This document shows positions 48,611-60,071 of a stretch of 64,000 nt of DNA, one piece after another. The notes beneath the pieces are model-generated. The model had not been told where the DNA came from. It saw only the letters and a list, made by a program, of their open reading frames with translations, and ran no database searches. The first letter of the stretch is position 1. Every line of letters begins with the position of its first letter. Position numbers and translations under genes: made by a program. The DNA lies in assembly GCA_019347805.1 (NCBI GenBank), contig JAHWKR010000005.1:1-64000 (forward strand), read 5' to 3'. This DNA is from Methanobacteriota archaeon. GTDB taxonomy: Archaea > Thermoplasmatota > E2 > JACPAO01 > JAHWKR01.

Positions 48611-50088
48611 CCGAGCACGGAGCCCGGTATGGGACCGGTGTAGTCGAGCACGTAGAGACCCGTCCCGCGGTCGGTGACGAAGAGTTGCCCGTCCTTCCAG
48701 CGCGCCTGATAGACGTTCGGACCGAACCCGTCCGGTGAGAAATTGGGCTTCTTCCACCAGATGTCACCGTCGTAGGTGTGCGTGGCGTTGCCGTTGGTCA
48801 TGTAATAGGCGAGATGCTTCGGCGCGGCAGGGTCGGTGACATCGAGAACCCAGACACCAGCGTGGTAGTGGCTCACCGCGAGGAGACCGCGCTCCATGTC
48901 CGGCATCGTCGTGTGGCCGCTGAAGACATATTTCCCGGGGATGCTCATCTCGCCGGGCACACCCCAGACGCCAAGGTGCTTGATGTCGGCCGGGTCGGTG
49001 ACATCGTAGGCGCGGACGACGCCCGAGTCGCTCTCGAGGGAACCGATCTCCGGTGCCGACCAGGCGATGACGCGGCCGTCGGCGCGCGCCTCCGGCTCGG
49101 GCATGAACCAATGGATGGCGAGCGCGCCCGAACCGTCCATGGTGCGGTCGACGTCGAGCGTCACGGGGTTGCGGACGTCACTGAAGTCGACGGTCACCGC
49201 GCCCCCGTCCCAATAGGAGAGATATCCGACGGGCTTGCCGGTGAGCGGGTGGTCGTAGACCAGCACGTCGTGCGGGAAAGACCGGCCGGCATCGATCTTG
49301 GCGACCGCCGGGTCACGCCATTCGCCGACCTTGACCAGCTTGGCGCCGGTCGGGGTGGTGACGATCTCGGCGATGCCGATGTAGTTGCCCGGCAGGTTGG
49401 TGGGGAAGTTGTAGCTGGCGGGTTGGCCGACATAGAAGACATACTCCGTATCGCCGACGGTGTGGACATGCATGTTGTGCGTGCCGATGTTGTCGACCGG
49501 GAGCGCATCGAGCCACCGGACGTCCGTGCGGTCGGAGACGTCGAAAAGATGCAGGCAGATCGTACAGCCTTGGCCTTCGGCGGTGCCGACCGCGGTCTCC
49601 GCGCCCGGCAGGTCCTGCACGTTCATGAGCGCGTAGCGGCCATCCGCGGTGACGCGCACCTCCTGGACGCTGTTGCCGACCATCATGTAGGAATCGAGGA
49701 CGGTGACGTTGGCAGGGTCCGAGACGTCGGCGATGACGAAGCCGGCCGTGGTGTCGCCGTCGACCGCCACGAAAGCCAGGTCCTCGTCGTCGTCCTCGTG
49801 GAAGACGAAGTTGGCGAAACCCTGTTCGCCCAGCTTGATGCCGAGCGTGTTCCAGGACACGAGTTCCAGGTTGACCCCGCCGTTGTGGTCCGGCTCTGTC
49901 GGGGCTCGGTGGTCGTGCTCGACCTCGATGGGCGCACCGATCAGGGCGGCGACCGCATCATGGTCGATGGAGCCGTCCTCCTTCAGGAACGGGGACGCCT
50001 CGTCGCCCGGTGGCTCGGTGGTGCCGATGCAACCGGCGAAAGTGACGAGTAGAAGGCTCAGGACGACCGCACGCAGGGACCACTGCAT
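48604..50088 (-). CDS. LVIVD-repeat lipoprotein
   Basis: A 494-residue exported protein. The signal peptide ends in the lipobox FAGC (LLLVTFAGCIGTTEPP). The mature part is a beta-propeller-like chain of LVIVD-type repeats: GFVIADVSDPANVTVLDSY, LHLFDVSDRTDVRWLDALPV, VRAYDVTDPADIKHLGVWGV and VWVLDVTDPAAPKHLAYYMT. Two histidine-rich segments (THNMHVHTVG, GHTTMP, SHYHAG) could bind metal. Known members are surface proteins without clear function. The ATG lies 27 nt after a TATA-like box. Confidence 0.87.
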   Translation of the reverse strand: MQWSLRAVVLSLLLVTFAGCIGTTEPPGDEASPFLKEDGSIDHDAVAALIGAPIEVEHDHRAPTEPDHNGGVNLELVSWNTLGIKLGEQGFANFVFHEDDDEDLAFVAVDGDTTAGFVIADVSDPANVTVLDSYMMVGNSVQEVRVTADGRYALMNVQDLPGAETAVGTAEGQGCTICLHLFDVSDRTDVRWLDALPVDNIGTHNMHVHTVGDTEYVFYVGQPASYNFPTNLPGNYIGIAEIVTTPTGAKLVKVGEWRDPAVAKIDAGRSFPHDVLVYDHPLTGKPVGYLSYWDGGAVTVDFSDVRNPVTLDVDRTMDGSGALAIHWFMPEPEARADGRVIAWSAPEIGSLESDSGVVRAYDVTDPADIKHLGVWGVPGEMSIPGKYVFSGHTTMPDMERGLLAVSHYHAGVWVLDVTDPAAPKHLAYYMTNGNATHTYDGDIWWKKPNFSPDGFGPNVYQARWKDGQLFVTDRGTGLYVLDYTGPIPGSVLGQ

Positions 50089-50110
50089 GGGTCGACCAGT
50101 GCCAGAGGCC

Positions 50111-50120
50111 GTTCAAAAGC
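50111..50120 (-). promoter_or_regulatory. TATA box of the LVIVD lipoprotein gene
   Basis: The minus strand reads GCTTTTGAAC, centred 27 nt before the ATG at 50088. Confidence 0.45.
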
Positions 50121-50319
50121 ATTGTGACGGTCGGAGGGACGGAGCTGTACAGTGGGGCGCCTGGGCCCTGCGAACCGGACATCCCACCTGCTGCCCTTCG
50201 GGTGACAAGTGTCCACCCGATGCCAAAGGATACTTGTGTCGTGCGACCGGAACAGAGACCGGACGACGAGCGCCGGGAACTGTCATGGAAAGGTCATCCG
50301 GCCGGTCCCCCTGATCACC

Positions 50320-52041
50320 ATGCCTGTCGCCAACGAACACATCGCGGACATCTTCCGACGCGTCTCCGACCTCCTCGAGATCAAAGGCGCCAATTTCTAC
50401 CGCGTGCGCGCCTATCGCCAGGCCGGCCGCCTCATCGCCCAACTCGACGAACCGATCGTGAACATGGTCGAAGAAGGTGAAGACCTGACCCGGCTGAACG
50501 GTATCGGCGACGACCTCGCCGGCAAGATCGCAGAGATCGTCCAGACCGGTTCCCTCGACCAACTCAAGAGGCTCGAAGCAGAGGTCCCTGCCGGCCTCAC
50601 CGAACTCCTCGAGGTACCGGGGCTCGGCGCCAAACGCGCCGCAGAACTGCACAAGCGGCTCGGCGTGGAAGACCTCGACGGGCTGAGGGCGGCGGCCGTC
50701 GCCGGGCGCATCCAGGACCTCAAAGGCTACGGGGCGAAGACGGAACAAAAGATCCTCAAAGGCATCAAGGAGGTCAAGGAGCGCGACAAGCGGTTCCTCC
50801 TCAGCAAGGCCGACGCGTTGGCACGTCCTTTCCTGCTACACCTCGACAAGACCGGCAAAGCGGAAGGACTGCGCCTCGCCGGCAGCCATCGCCGCCGAAA
50901 GGCGACCGTCGGCGACATCGACATCATCGCCACATCCAACGACGGCGCCGCCATCATGGACGCGGCCGTCGGCTACGACGGCGTCGAGGAAGTGGTCCAA
51001 AAAGGCGAGAAGCGGACCACGGTGCGGCTGAAGGGCGGCCTCCAGGTCGACATTCGGGTCGTGCCACCGGAAGCGTTCGGCTCGGCGTTGCTCTACTTCA
51101 CCGGCGCGAAAGAGCACAACATCGCGCTCCGCAGGCGCGCCATCCGACAGGGTTACAGCCTCAACGAATACGGCCTTCACAAGGACGGCGAGACGGTCGC
51201 CGCCGAGACCGAAGAAGGGATCTATGGCCGCCTTGGACTCCAATGGGTACCCCCCGAGCTGCGCGAGGACGCCGGAGAACTGGAAGCGGCCGCGGACCAC
51301 GCGCTCCCTGAGCTCGTCGCGCACGACGACCTGCGTGGTGACCTGCACATGCACACCGAACGGACCGACGGCCGTGACAGCCTGCGTGAAATGGCCGAAC
51401 GGGCACGGGAACTCGGCCGCGAATACATCGCCATCACCGACCACTCCAAACGGGTCACCATGGTCAAAGGGCTCGACACCGACGGCTATGCGGAACAATG
51501 GGAGGAGGTCGATGCCCTGAACGACGAACTCGACGGCATCACCATCCTCAAGGGCGCCGAGGTGGACATCCTCAAGGACGGCTCCCTTGACCTGGATGAC
51601 AAGACCCTCGAAGGGTTCGACGTCGTCGTCTGCAGCGTCCACTACGACCGCGACATGGACAGCGACCAGATGACGGAACGCATCCTCAAGGCGATGGCGA
51701 ACCCCAACGCCAACATCCTCGGCCACCCACGCGGCCGCCGCCTGGGCAGACGCGGCCCGCTCCGTTTCGACATCGATCGGCTCGCCGAAGCCTCGGTGGA
51801 ACAAGGCTGGTTCTTCGAGATCGACGCCCAACCTGAACGGATGGACCTACCCGACGAGGACGCCCGCCATGTCAAGTCGGCAGGCGCACGGTTCGTCGTC
51901 TCGAGCGACGCCCACAACACCGGCATGCTCGGTCACATCGACAACGGTGTCGACCTCGCGCGCCGCGCCTGGTTGACCAAGGACGACATCCTCGACACCC
52001 TCCCGCTCGACAAGTTCCAGGACGCCATCAAAAGAGAATGA
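50320..52041 (+). CDS. polX: PolX-type DNA polymerase/PHP phosphoesterase
   Basis: A 573-residue family X DNA repair polymerase with a fused PHP domain, common in bacteria. N-terminal helix-hairpin-helix parts (LTRLNGIGDDLAGKIAEIV, LLEVPGLGAKRAAELH) precede the nucleotidyltransferase core: GSHRRRKATVGDIDI (Asp about 199 and 201) with the third Asp in LQVDIRVV. The PHP domain follows from about 340: DLHMHTERTDGRDSL, YIAITDHS, GHPRGR and VVSSDAHN are intact. The start MPVANEH is the family N-terminus. It heads a four-gene operon. Confidence 0.92.
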   Translation: MPVANEHIADIFRRVSDLLEIKGANFYRVRAYRQAGRLIAQLDEPIVNMVEEGEDLTRLNGIGDDLAGKIAEIVQTGSLDQLKRLEAEVPAGLTELLEVPGLGAKRAAELHKRLGVEDLDGLRAAAVAGRIQDLKGYGAKTEQKILKGIKEVKERDKRFLLSKADALARPFLLHLDKTGKAEGLRLAGSHRRRKATVGDIDIIATSNDGAAIMDAAVGYDGVEEVVQKGEKRTTVRLKGGLQVDIRVVPPEAFGSALLYFTGAKEHNIALRRRAIRQGYSLNEYGLHKDGETVAAETEEGIYGRLGLQWVPPELREDAGELEAAADHALPELVAHDDLRGDLHMHTERTDGRDSLREMAERARELGREYIAITDHSKRVTMVKGLDTDGYAEQWEEVDALNDELDGITILKGAEVDILKDGSLDLDDKTLEGFDVVVCSVHYDRDMDSDQMTERILKAMANPNANILGHPRGRRLGRRGPLRFDIDRLAEASVEQGWFFEIDAQPERMDLPDEDARHVKSAGARFVVSSDAHNTGMLGHIDNGVDLARRAWLTKDDILDTLPLDKFQDAIKRE

Positions 52042-52249
52042 TGACAGACCGAGATGATCCCATGAAAGAAGCACCCAAGAAGGACAAAAAAAGCAAGGAG
52101 CGCGACGGCGACAAGGACCGTAGGCGGTCCCGTGGACCCCGCCAAGGAGGCGTCCGACCCGGTGGGACCGAACCCGGAAAAGAACGCGAACCGCGACCGG
52201 AACGTCCCGCCGCGAAGAAGTCACCGGCACGCAAGAAGGTGCCGGGACG

Positions 52250-52253
<4 letters not shown>
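52038..52253 (+). CDS. Small Lys/Arg-rich disordered protein 1
   Basis: A 71-residue protein made almost entirely of charged residues and Pro/Gly (PKKDKKSKERDGDKDRRRSR, KKSPARKKVPGR). It looks disordered and strongly basic, apt for nucleic-acid binding. No family is recognised, and low complexity makes a spurious frame possible. However, its ATG overlaps the polX stop (ATGA) and its own stop overlaps the next start (ATGA). That coupling supports a real gene. Confidence 0.6.
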
Positions 52254-54723
<2,470 letters not shown>

Positions 54724-55127
54724 GCGAAGACGGCCGAGCGACCTGAACACCGCCATCCAAGCGATGTGCGGGCCGGCGACGCCTGCCTACGACGACCATG
54801 AGAACGACGTGCCGACTCCCGCAGCCGTCCCGGGACCGGCCGAGGCCGGCCCCGGTGGCGTAGGGGAGATTCTTGGCGGGGTCCGGCAGGAACCGGCGTC
54901 CCGCCCCCGCCGAGCGGAACGAGCATAAGAACCATGTCTCACCATTAAGGGTTCCGCAACCCAGGTTCTGCACTTATGGACGTGTCAAGCTGCCGACAGC
55001 GGGTCGTGACAGGAATCGCGATGACTGCGCAGCCAGAATGTGGGTGGATGCAGGCGAAACGAAGGGGTCCCCCGCAGCCGAACGGTTGCAAGCGAGCGAC
55101 GAAGCCGGTAGGGAACGACCGAACGGT
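54724..55127. other. Gene-free convergent region after ligA
   Basis: About 400 nt with no convincing reading frame between two convergent genes. It holds several GC-rich inverted repeats (for example CCGGCC-GA-GGCCGG at 54836-54849) and two TATA-like spots (CATTAAGGG near 54941, ACTTATGG near 54971). I looked for SRP RNA, RNase P RNA and tRNA signatures on both strands and found none. Confidence 0.5.
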
Positions 55128-55991
55128 TCACGCCACGGGATCGGCCCGTTGCTCCACGTCCTTGGCCAGTCGCGCCTTGCGCGCCGCCTCGAGCGATTCC
55201 GTCTCGATCCCGAACATGGTCGCCGCGTTCTGCCACATGACCCGCTCGCGGTCCTCGGGCTCGAGCAGCTTCTCCATGAACGAGACGTAGGGCGCCATCT
55301 CGGCGATCGGCCAGTCGGTGCCGAAGAGCAGCTTGTGCGGCTCGCCCATGTAGCGGATCATTCGCTTCACCTCGTCGAGCAGGAAGACCTCGAACCGTTC
55401 CTCGAAATCGACGAGCGTCAACCCGGAGACGTCGGCGTAGACGTTCTCGTTCTTGTAGAGCAGCTCCGCCGTGTCGCGCAGCCAGGGGTTACCAAGGTGG
55501 CAGATGATGAACGTGACATCGGGATGGTCGACGGCGACGTCGTCGATGTGGATCGGGTGGCTGTACTTGACCTTCCCCTTGGACGAATAGGTGTCGCCAC
55601 TGTGCACCATGACCGGCACCTTGTATTGCGCAGCGAGTTCGTAGACCGGACCGCAGATGGCGTCATGGGGATAGAAATATTCGTAGCCGGGATAGAGCTT
55701 GAGCCCCTTGACGGTGCCGTCCCGCAGATGCTCCTCCAGGTGCGACCAGTCGACCGTCGGCCGCGTCAACCCGAGGCCGGCGACGACCGTGAAGCGTGGA
55801 TCCTCGCTGACCGCCTCGAGGATCTGGTCGACCGACGGACGCGCGTCGTTGACCATGTAGCTCGTCAGGATGACCGAATGGTCCACATCCGCCCGCTCCA
55901 TGGCCGCGGCGAGCCGCGCCACGTTCTTCTGTGTCGGCCCCTTCGTCTCCTCGTGATAGTTGTTGAGGTGGACGTGGCAATCGACGATCAT
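55128..55991 (-). CDS. Amidohydrolase family 2 protein
   Basis: A 287-residue metal-dependent TIM-barrel hydrolase. The metal-binding MIVDCHVHLNNYHEE is at the N-terminus, GLKLYPGYEYFYP has the bridging Lys, then VPVMVHSGDTY, FIICHLGNPWLRDTAEL and LLFGTDWPIAEMAPY with the late Asp. Members of this group decarboxylate or hydrolyse ring acids; the substrate is unknown. A TATA-like box CCCTTATCG lies near 56026-56034, which leaves a leader of about 15 nt. Confidence 0.88.
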   Translation of the reverse strand: MIVDCHVHLNNYHEETKGPTQKNVARLAAAMERADVDHSVILTSYMVNDARPSVDQILEAVSEDPRFTVVAGLGLTRPTVDWSHLEEHLRDGTVKGLKLYPGYEYFYPHDAICGPVYELAAQYKVPVMVHSGDTYSSKGKVKYSHPIHIDDVAVDHPDVTFIICHLGNPWLRDTAELLYKNENVYADVSGLTLVDFEERFEVFLLDEVKRMIRYMGEPHKLLFGTDWPIAEMAPYVSFMEKLLEPEDRERVMWQNAATMFGIETESLEAARKARLAKDVEQRADPVA

Positions 55992-56180
55992 CGGCGCACC
56001 CAGCCGGTGGTCCGCTCAAGGCGTTTGCGATAAGGGAGCATGGCACTGTCGACCGATGTCGCCAAGAGACAAGACGCCACGACCTCCACCGCGTGGCGCG
56101 ACACCTGCGACGTCCGCCCTTGCTGCGGCCGCCGGACCCCCCGCCCAGGCGGCCACTGAGGGCGCTACGCGTCCCTTGCG

Positions 56181-56189
56181 CTTAAAAAC
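56181..56189 (+). promoter_or_regulatory. TATA box of the lysS operon
   Basis: CTTAAAAAC, centred 28 nt upstream of the ATG at 56213. Confidence 0.55.
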
Positions 56190-56212
56190 GGTGACCCGCT
56201 CCGCGCCCCCGC

Positions 56213-57808
56213 ATGCATTGGGCGGACGTCATCGCCAGACAGCTCCTTGAGCGGCGGCCGGACCATGTCCTTGCCACCGCCATCACCCCGAGCGGCCCCA
56301 TCCATGTCGGCAACATGCGCGAGGTCCTGACCAGCGAAGCGGTCCATCGGGCCATCCAGGACCAGGGCGGCGAGTCCGAATTCATCTACATCGCCGACTC
56401 CTACGACCCGCTCCGGAAGGTCTACCCGTTCCTCGACGAGAGCGCCTACGCCCCCCATGTCGGCCGGCCGCTCGCCGAGATCCCCTGCCCGTGCGGCGGC
56501 CATGCCACCTACGCCGAACATTTCCTGGAACCGTTCCTCGCCGCGCTCTTTGACATGGGCATCACCCCGCGCGTGCTCGACGCCCACATGATGTACAAGG
56601 ACGGCGCCTACCAGGAGACGATATTGCGCGCCCTCGCCGCCACCGACCGTGTGCGCGAGATCATCGAACGGGTCTCGAAACGGCAGCTCCCCAAAGGCTG
56701 GATCCCCTTCAACGTGCAATGCCAGGACAAGTCGTGCGGCAGCCTCGACACAACCCCCCTCGCCTACATCCACCCCATCGTCACCTACCGATGCAAACGC
56801 TGCGACCTCGAGGCCGAGGTCGACATCACCCGCCCCGGCGTCGGCAAACTCCCGTGGCGCATCGACTGGCCCGCCCGCTGGTCGTTCCTCGGCGTCACCT
56901 TCGAGGCCGCCGGCAAGGACCACCACGCCTCCGGCGGTTCTTGGGACACCGGCCAGGAGATCGCCCGCACCGTCTTCGACACCGAACCCCCGATGGGACT
57001 CCTCTACGAGTTCATCCAACTGAAAGGCAAGGGCGCCATGCACAGCTCGACCGGCACCACCGTCTCCGCCGAAGACATGCTGCGCATCACGCCCCCCGAG
57101 GTGCTGCGCTTCCTCATCGTGCGCAACGACCCGCGCAAGCACATCGATTTCGACCCTGGCCTCGGCATCCTCAACCTGGTGGAGGACTACGACCGCTTCG
57201 AGCGTGTTCACTATGGCAAGGAGGAGGAAGGGACCGGCATCAAGGACGCCGAACGGGTCTACGCCCTCAGCCAGCCGCACCGGGTGCGCGCACAGATGCC
57301 CGTCCAGGTCTCCTACCGCCACCTCGTCACCGTCGTGCAGATGGCCGAAAGCGACGACGACGTCATCCACATCCTTGCGCGCGCCGGCGAGATCCCCAGC
57401 GACCTTCCCGACGCCGACCGCAAGCACATCCTGGAACGGGCGGCGCACGTGCGCGAATGGCTCGCCCGCTTCGCCCCCGAGGACGTCAAGTTCCAGGTCC
57501 AGAAGGAACCGCCCGTCTTCCCGACCGACGCCGACGACCGCATGCTCTACAGCCGCTTCGTCGACGTGCTCGAAAGCGTCGCCGAGTGGCGCGGCGACAA
57601 GATCCACGACGCGGTCTACGAAGCGCTCACCGACCTCGGCCTCAAGGCGGGCGAAGGTTTCCGCGCGGTCTACCGCGCCATCTTGGGCAAAGACCGCGGC
57701 CCCCGGGCCGGACACTTCCTCGCGAGTCTGCCCCGTGATTGGGTCGTCGAACGGTTCCGTCACTACGCCGGAGAAGAAGCGACGACCGGCACCCAGGAGC
57801 GGGCATGA
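56213..57808 (+). CDS. lysS: Lysyl-tRNA synthetase, class I
   Basis: Class I LysRS, the type found in most archaea and few bacteria. The 531 residues have the HIGH-like ITPSGPIHVGNMREV near residue 25-39, YIADSYDPLRKVYPFL, zinc-binding cysteines (IPFNVQCQDKSCGS, YRCKRCDLEAEVD), and PPEVLRFLIVRNDPRKHIDF. In the KMSKS position the sequence reads KGAMHSSTG; whether this is normal for the lineage I cannot tell. It is leaderless by position of its TATA box, and its stop overlaps the DUF4438 gene (ATGA). Confidence 0.95.
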   Translation: MHWADVIARQLLERRPDHVLATAITPSGPIHVGNMREVLTSEAVHRAIQDQGGESEFIYIADSYDPLRKVYPFLDESAYAPHVGRPLAEIPCPCGGHATYAEHFLEPFLAALFDMGITPRVLDAHMMYKDGAYQETILRALAATDRVREIIERVSKRQLPKGWIPFNVQCQDKSCGSLDTTPLAYIHPIVTYRCKRCDLEAEVDITRPGVGKLPWRIDWPARWSFLGVTFEAAGKDHHASGGSWDTGQEIARTVFDTEPPMGLLYEFIQLKGKGAMHSSTGTTVSAEDMLRITPPEVLRFLIVRNDPRKHIDFDPGLGILNLVEDYDRFERVHYGKEEEGTGIKDAERVYALSQPHRVRAQMPVQVSYRHLVTVVQMAESDDDVIHILARAGEIPSDLPDADRKHILERAAHVREWLARFAPEDVKFQVQKEPPVFPTDADDRMLYSRFVDVLESVAEWRGDKIHDAVYEALTDLGLKAGEGFRAVYRAILGKDRGPRAGHFLASLPRDWVVERFRHYAGEEATTGTQERA

Positions 57809-58878
57809 TGGCCGTAAAAGGCGCGACAGGACCGACGACCGCCGCAAAAAGCCCGAAAGGTCTGGCCGCTGCGGTAAAAGGCCGGATGAAGCGGAGCAGG
57901 AACGAGGTCGTCGGCGCGACCGGCGCCTCGCTCTCCACCAACGAAGAAAAGCTCGTCGCGTTCGCCGTCCAAGGGGTCGTCACGCACCCCATCTCGAGCC
58001 ACCACGGCTTCGAGGTGACCCGCGAAGGCCTGCTCTTCGCCCTGCCCGGCGTCGGCGGCATCGTCTACAGCCACTTCGTCGGCGACCCCTGCATCGGACT
58101 CCTCGGTGACCACATCGAACCGGGTGCCTCCGTCGCCAACTTCGACAAGAACCATGGCGACGACGCCGAAAAAAGCGCCTTCGCGGTCTACGCCCAGCTC
58201 GGCAACACGGCCGTCGTCGCGAGCGGTGACGCCAAGGGCTGCATCGGCACCGTCATCGGGAAACACGGCGGCGTCGAACACGTCATCATTCACTTCCCTG
58301 CCGCCGTCCTCGACCGCCTCGAGATCGGCGACAAGGTGCGCATCCGCGCCCACGGCATGGGGCTCGCCATCGAGGGGACGAAGGGCCTCGAGATGCGCAA
58401 CACCGACCCACGGCTCCTTGCGCGCATGCCCGTCGAGAAGAATGGTGGCCGTCTGCGCGTCGGTGTCGCCGCCATCGTCCCCGCCGTCCTGATGGGCAGC
58501 GGCATCGGAGCCGACAACACGCACCGCGGTGATTACGACATCCAGTTGTCCGACCCAGGCGTGGTCGCGGCGCGCGGCCTCGACCGGTTGCGCTTCGGCG
58601 ACCTCGTCGCCATCGAGGACACCTACCATGGCTACGGACGCACCTATCGACCCGGTGCGGTCTCCATCGGGGTCGTCGTGCACAGCGACTCCCACATCGC
58701 CGGACACGGACCGGGCGTGACGACCCTCATGACGAGCCTGGACGGCGACATCGAACCGGTCGTGCAGGACGGTGCCAACATCGCCGACCTCCTCGGACTC
58801 GACCGGGCGTCGCCCGGACAGCATCACGATCCACAGCTCCTTGCCCGCCACGAGGAGGTGGCAGGAAAATGGGGATGA
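57805..58878 (+). CDS. DUF4438 family protein
   Basis: A 357-residue protein with a basic, low-complexity N-terminus of about 30 residues and then a DUF4438-like body. Typical segments are NEEKLVAFAVQGVVTHPISS, GVGGIVYSHFVGDPCIGLLG, HIEPGASVANFDK and THRGDYDIQLSDPG. The function is unknown. It is coupled to lysS by an ATGA overlap at 57805-57808; co-translation with LysRS suggests shared regulation rather than a proven link. Confidence 0.83.
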   Translation: MMAVKGATGPTTAAKSPKGLAAAVKGRMKRSRNEVVGATGASLSTNEEKLVAFAVQGVVTHPISSHHGFEVTREGLLFALPGVGGIVYSHFVGDPCIGLLGDHIEPGASVANFDKNHGDDAEKSAFAVYAQLGNTAVVASGDAKGCIGTVIGKHGGVEHVIIHFPAAVLDRLEIGDKVRIRAHGMGLAIEGTKGLEMRNTDPRLLARMPVEKNGGRLRVGVAAIVPAVLMGSGIGADNTHRGDYDIQLSDPGVVAARGLDRLRFGDLVAIEDTYHGYGRTYRPGAVSIGVVVHSDSHIAGHGPGVTTLMTSLDGDIEPVVQDGANIADLLGLDRASPGQHHDPQLLARHEEVAGKWG

Positions 58879-58885
58879 CCCCGAT

Positions 58886-58969
58886 GCCGAGATGGCAGAG
58901 CGGCCTAATGCGCCGGTCTTGAAAACCGGTGGGTGCAAGCCCGCGGGAGTTCGAATCTCCCTCTCGGCG
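58886..58969 (+). tRNA. tRNA-Ser (UGA)
   Basis: An 84-nt tRNA. The acceptor stem pairs GCCGAGA (58886-58892) with TCTCGGC (58962-58968), followed by discriminator G. The anticodon stem CCGGT/ACCGG encloses loop CTTGAAA with anticodon TGA at 58920-58922. A long variable arm (GGGTGCAAGCCC) identifies a class II serine tRNA, and GAGTTCGAATCTC is the T-arm. CCA is not encoded. No intron is seen. Confidence 0.95.
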
Positions 58970-58986
58970 TACACAGGGGAGGGAGT

Positions 58987-59015
58987 CCGAGGGAGGGGCC
59001 GTGCCCCTTCCTCGG
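58987..59015. terminator. GC-rich hairpin after tRNA-Ser
   Basis: CCGAGGGAGGGGC pairs with GCCCCTTCCTCGG over 13 bp (one G-T wobble) around a 3-nt loop. It lies 17 nt after the tRNA and 64 nt after the stop of the convergent wHTH gene. No T-run is present, so it may be a terminator for either gene or a transcript-processing signal. Confidence 0.35.
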
Positions 59016-59078
59016 CTCTCATGAAAAGGAAGACGGAGCAGATCCCGTTGTTCGTCGGGTCCACTCCTGCGCCGCGCG

Positions 59079-59357
59079 CTATTTGCGCGTGTACCAGGTC
59101 TCGTCGCGGCCGGTGGTGTGATGGCCGACGATGCCTTTGCCCTCCAGTGTGTGCAGGGCCACGAGCACCTTGTTCTTGCCGAGGTGCATCTCCTTGGCAA
59201 GCCGCTCCACGGGCTTGCCCGCCGCCGGATTGGTCGCACCAAGGGTGCACATCGTGTCGTAGACGTTCTTCAGTTCAGGCGGCAAACCGGGCAGACGTCC
59301 GCGCGCGCGCTCATCGGCACCATCCCCATGGTCGTTCTTCTCTCGGTCTTTCGACAT
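59079..59357 (-). CDS. Small wHTH DNA-binding protein
   Basis: A 92-residue protein. The charged N-terminal 25 residues precede a winged helix: ELKNVYDTMCTLGATNPAAG, KPVERLAKEMHLGKNKVLVA and LHTLEGKGIVGHHTTGRDET. A regulator in the broad archaeal MarR/ArsR-like wHTH group. The ATG at 59357 is 29 nt after a TATA-like box. No target gene is evident; the response regulator lies upstream on the same strand. Confidence 0.75.
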   Translation of the reverse strand: MSKDREKNDHGDGADERARGRLPGLPPELKNVYDTMCTLGATNPAAGKPVERLAKEMHLGKNKVLVALHTLEGKGIVGHHTTGRDETWYTRK

Positions 59358-59382
59358 GCCCCCTACTCTGCCTGCACAGGCT

Positions 59383-59389
59383 CATATCC
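59383..59389 (-). promoter_or_regulatory. TATA box of the small wHTH gene
   Basis: The minus strand reads GGATATG, centred 29 nt before the ATG at 59357. Confidence 0.45.
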
Positions 59390-59488
59390 GTTGGCCTGCA
59401 GCAGGAGGTCTTCGCGTGGCGCTGACCGCCGAGGTGGTCGCTACCGGATGGGGCGTCGGGTCGCACGCCGGAGGTACCGATCGCCGGT

Positions 59489-59923
59489 TCAGGAGTAGGA
59501 GACGTCCTCGCTGCGCGTGACCGCCTTGAAGGCCTTCTCGAGCCGGTCCACGACCCGTTGCACCTCCTCCTTGCGCAGCGGTTTCGGCAGGATGTCGAAC
59601 GCACCCTCCGAGACGGCGGTGATGACCCCTTCGTTGCTCTGCGGCAGCGCGGTCGTCACGACGATCTTGCAATACGGGTCCTTGTCGAGGGCGTGGCGGG
59701 CGAAACGGATGCCGGACGCCTCCGGCATCAAGAGGTCCAGGAAGACGACCGGATGCCGGCGTTCATCGAAAAGCTTGACGCCCTCTGCCACAGAGTCTGC
59801 CTGGTCGAGGTCGGCGAAACCAAGGTCGCGGAGGATGTCCGTGAGGACGGTCCGGACCGCCTTCGAATCGTCGATCACAAGTACGGGAGTGTCGGAGAAA
59901 GCCAAGGACGCTCCGTTTCCCAT
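59489..59923 (-). CDS. Response regulator receiver-domain protein
   Basis: A 144-residue stand-alone CheY-like receiver. VLVIDDSKAVRTVL gives the acidic pair, PVVFLDLLMPEASGI the phospho-acceptor Asp, KIVVTTALPQ the Thr and FDILPKPLRKEEV the Lys. No output domain follows and no histidine kinase is in the window. A TATA-like CCCTTTAAGGG at 59935-59945 lies close to ATG 59923, so translation may begin downstream instead, for instance at the TTG at 59905. Confidence 0.85.
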   Translation of the reverse strand: MGNGASLAFSDTPVLVIDDSKAVRTVLTDILRDLGFADLDQADSVAEGVKLFDERRHPVVFLDLLMPEASGIRFARHALDKDPYCKIVVTTALPQSNEGVITAVSEGAFDILPKPLRKEEVQRVVDRLEKAFKAVTRSEDVSYS

Positions 59924-60071
59924 CCGATGGCACCCTTAAAGGGGTTGGGGTTCGGCCTAGCCTCCCCCGACCGACCTGTCGGATAGGAAGAGGCGCCCGG
60001 CGACACAAGACGACCGGTCGGAACCGGTCGGCTGCGCGCCCCGACACGGAACGCGTGCGCTCCCGGCTGGG

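Noticed and set aside
54724-55127. Possible SRP RNA or RNase P RNA
   Set aside because: I found neither the GGAAG-type SRP helix 8 motif nor the RNase P conserved blocks (GGAAA..UCC, ACAGAA) on either strand.
57040-57085. Loss of the KMSKS motif in LysRS (AMHSSTG)
   Set aside because: Class I LysRS is known to me to vary here and I could not align the family, so I do not claim it as a defect.
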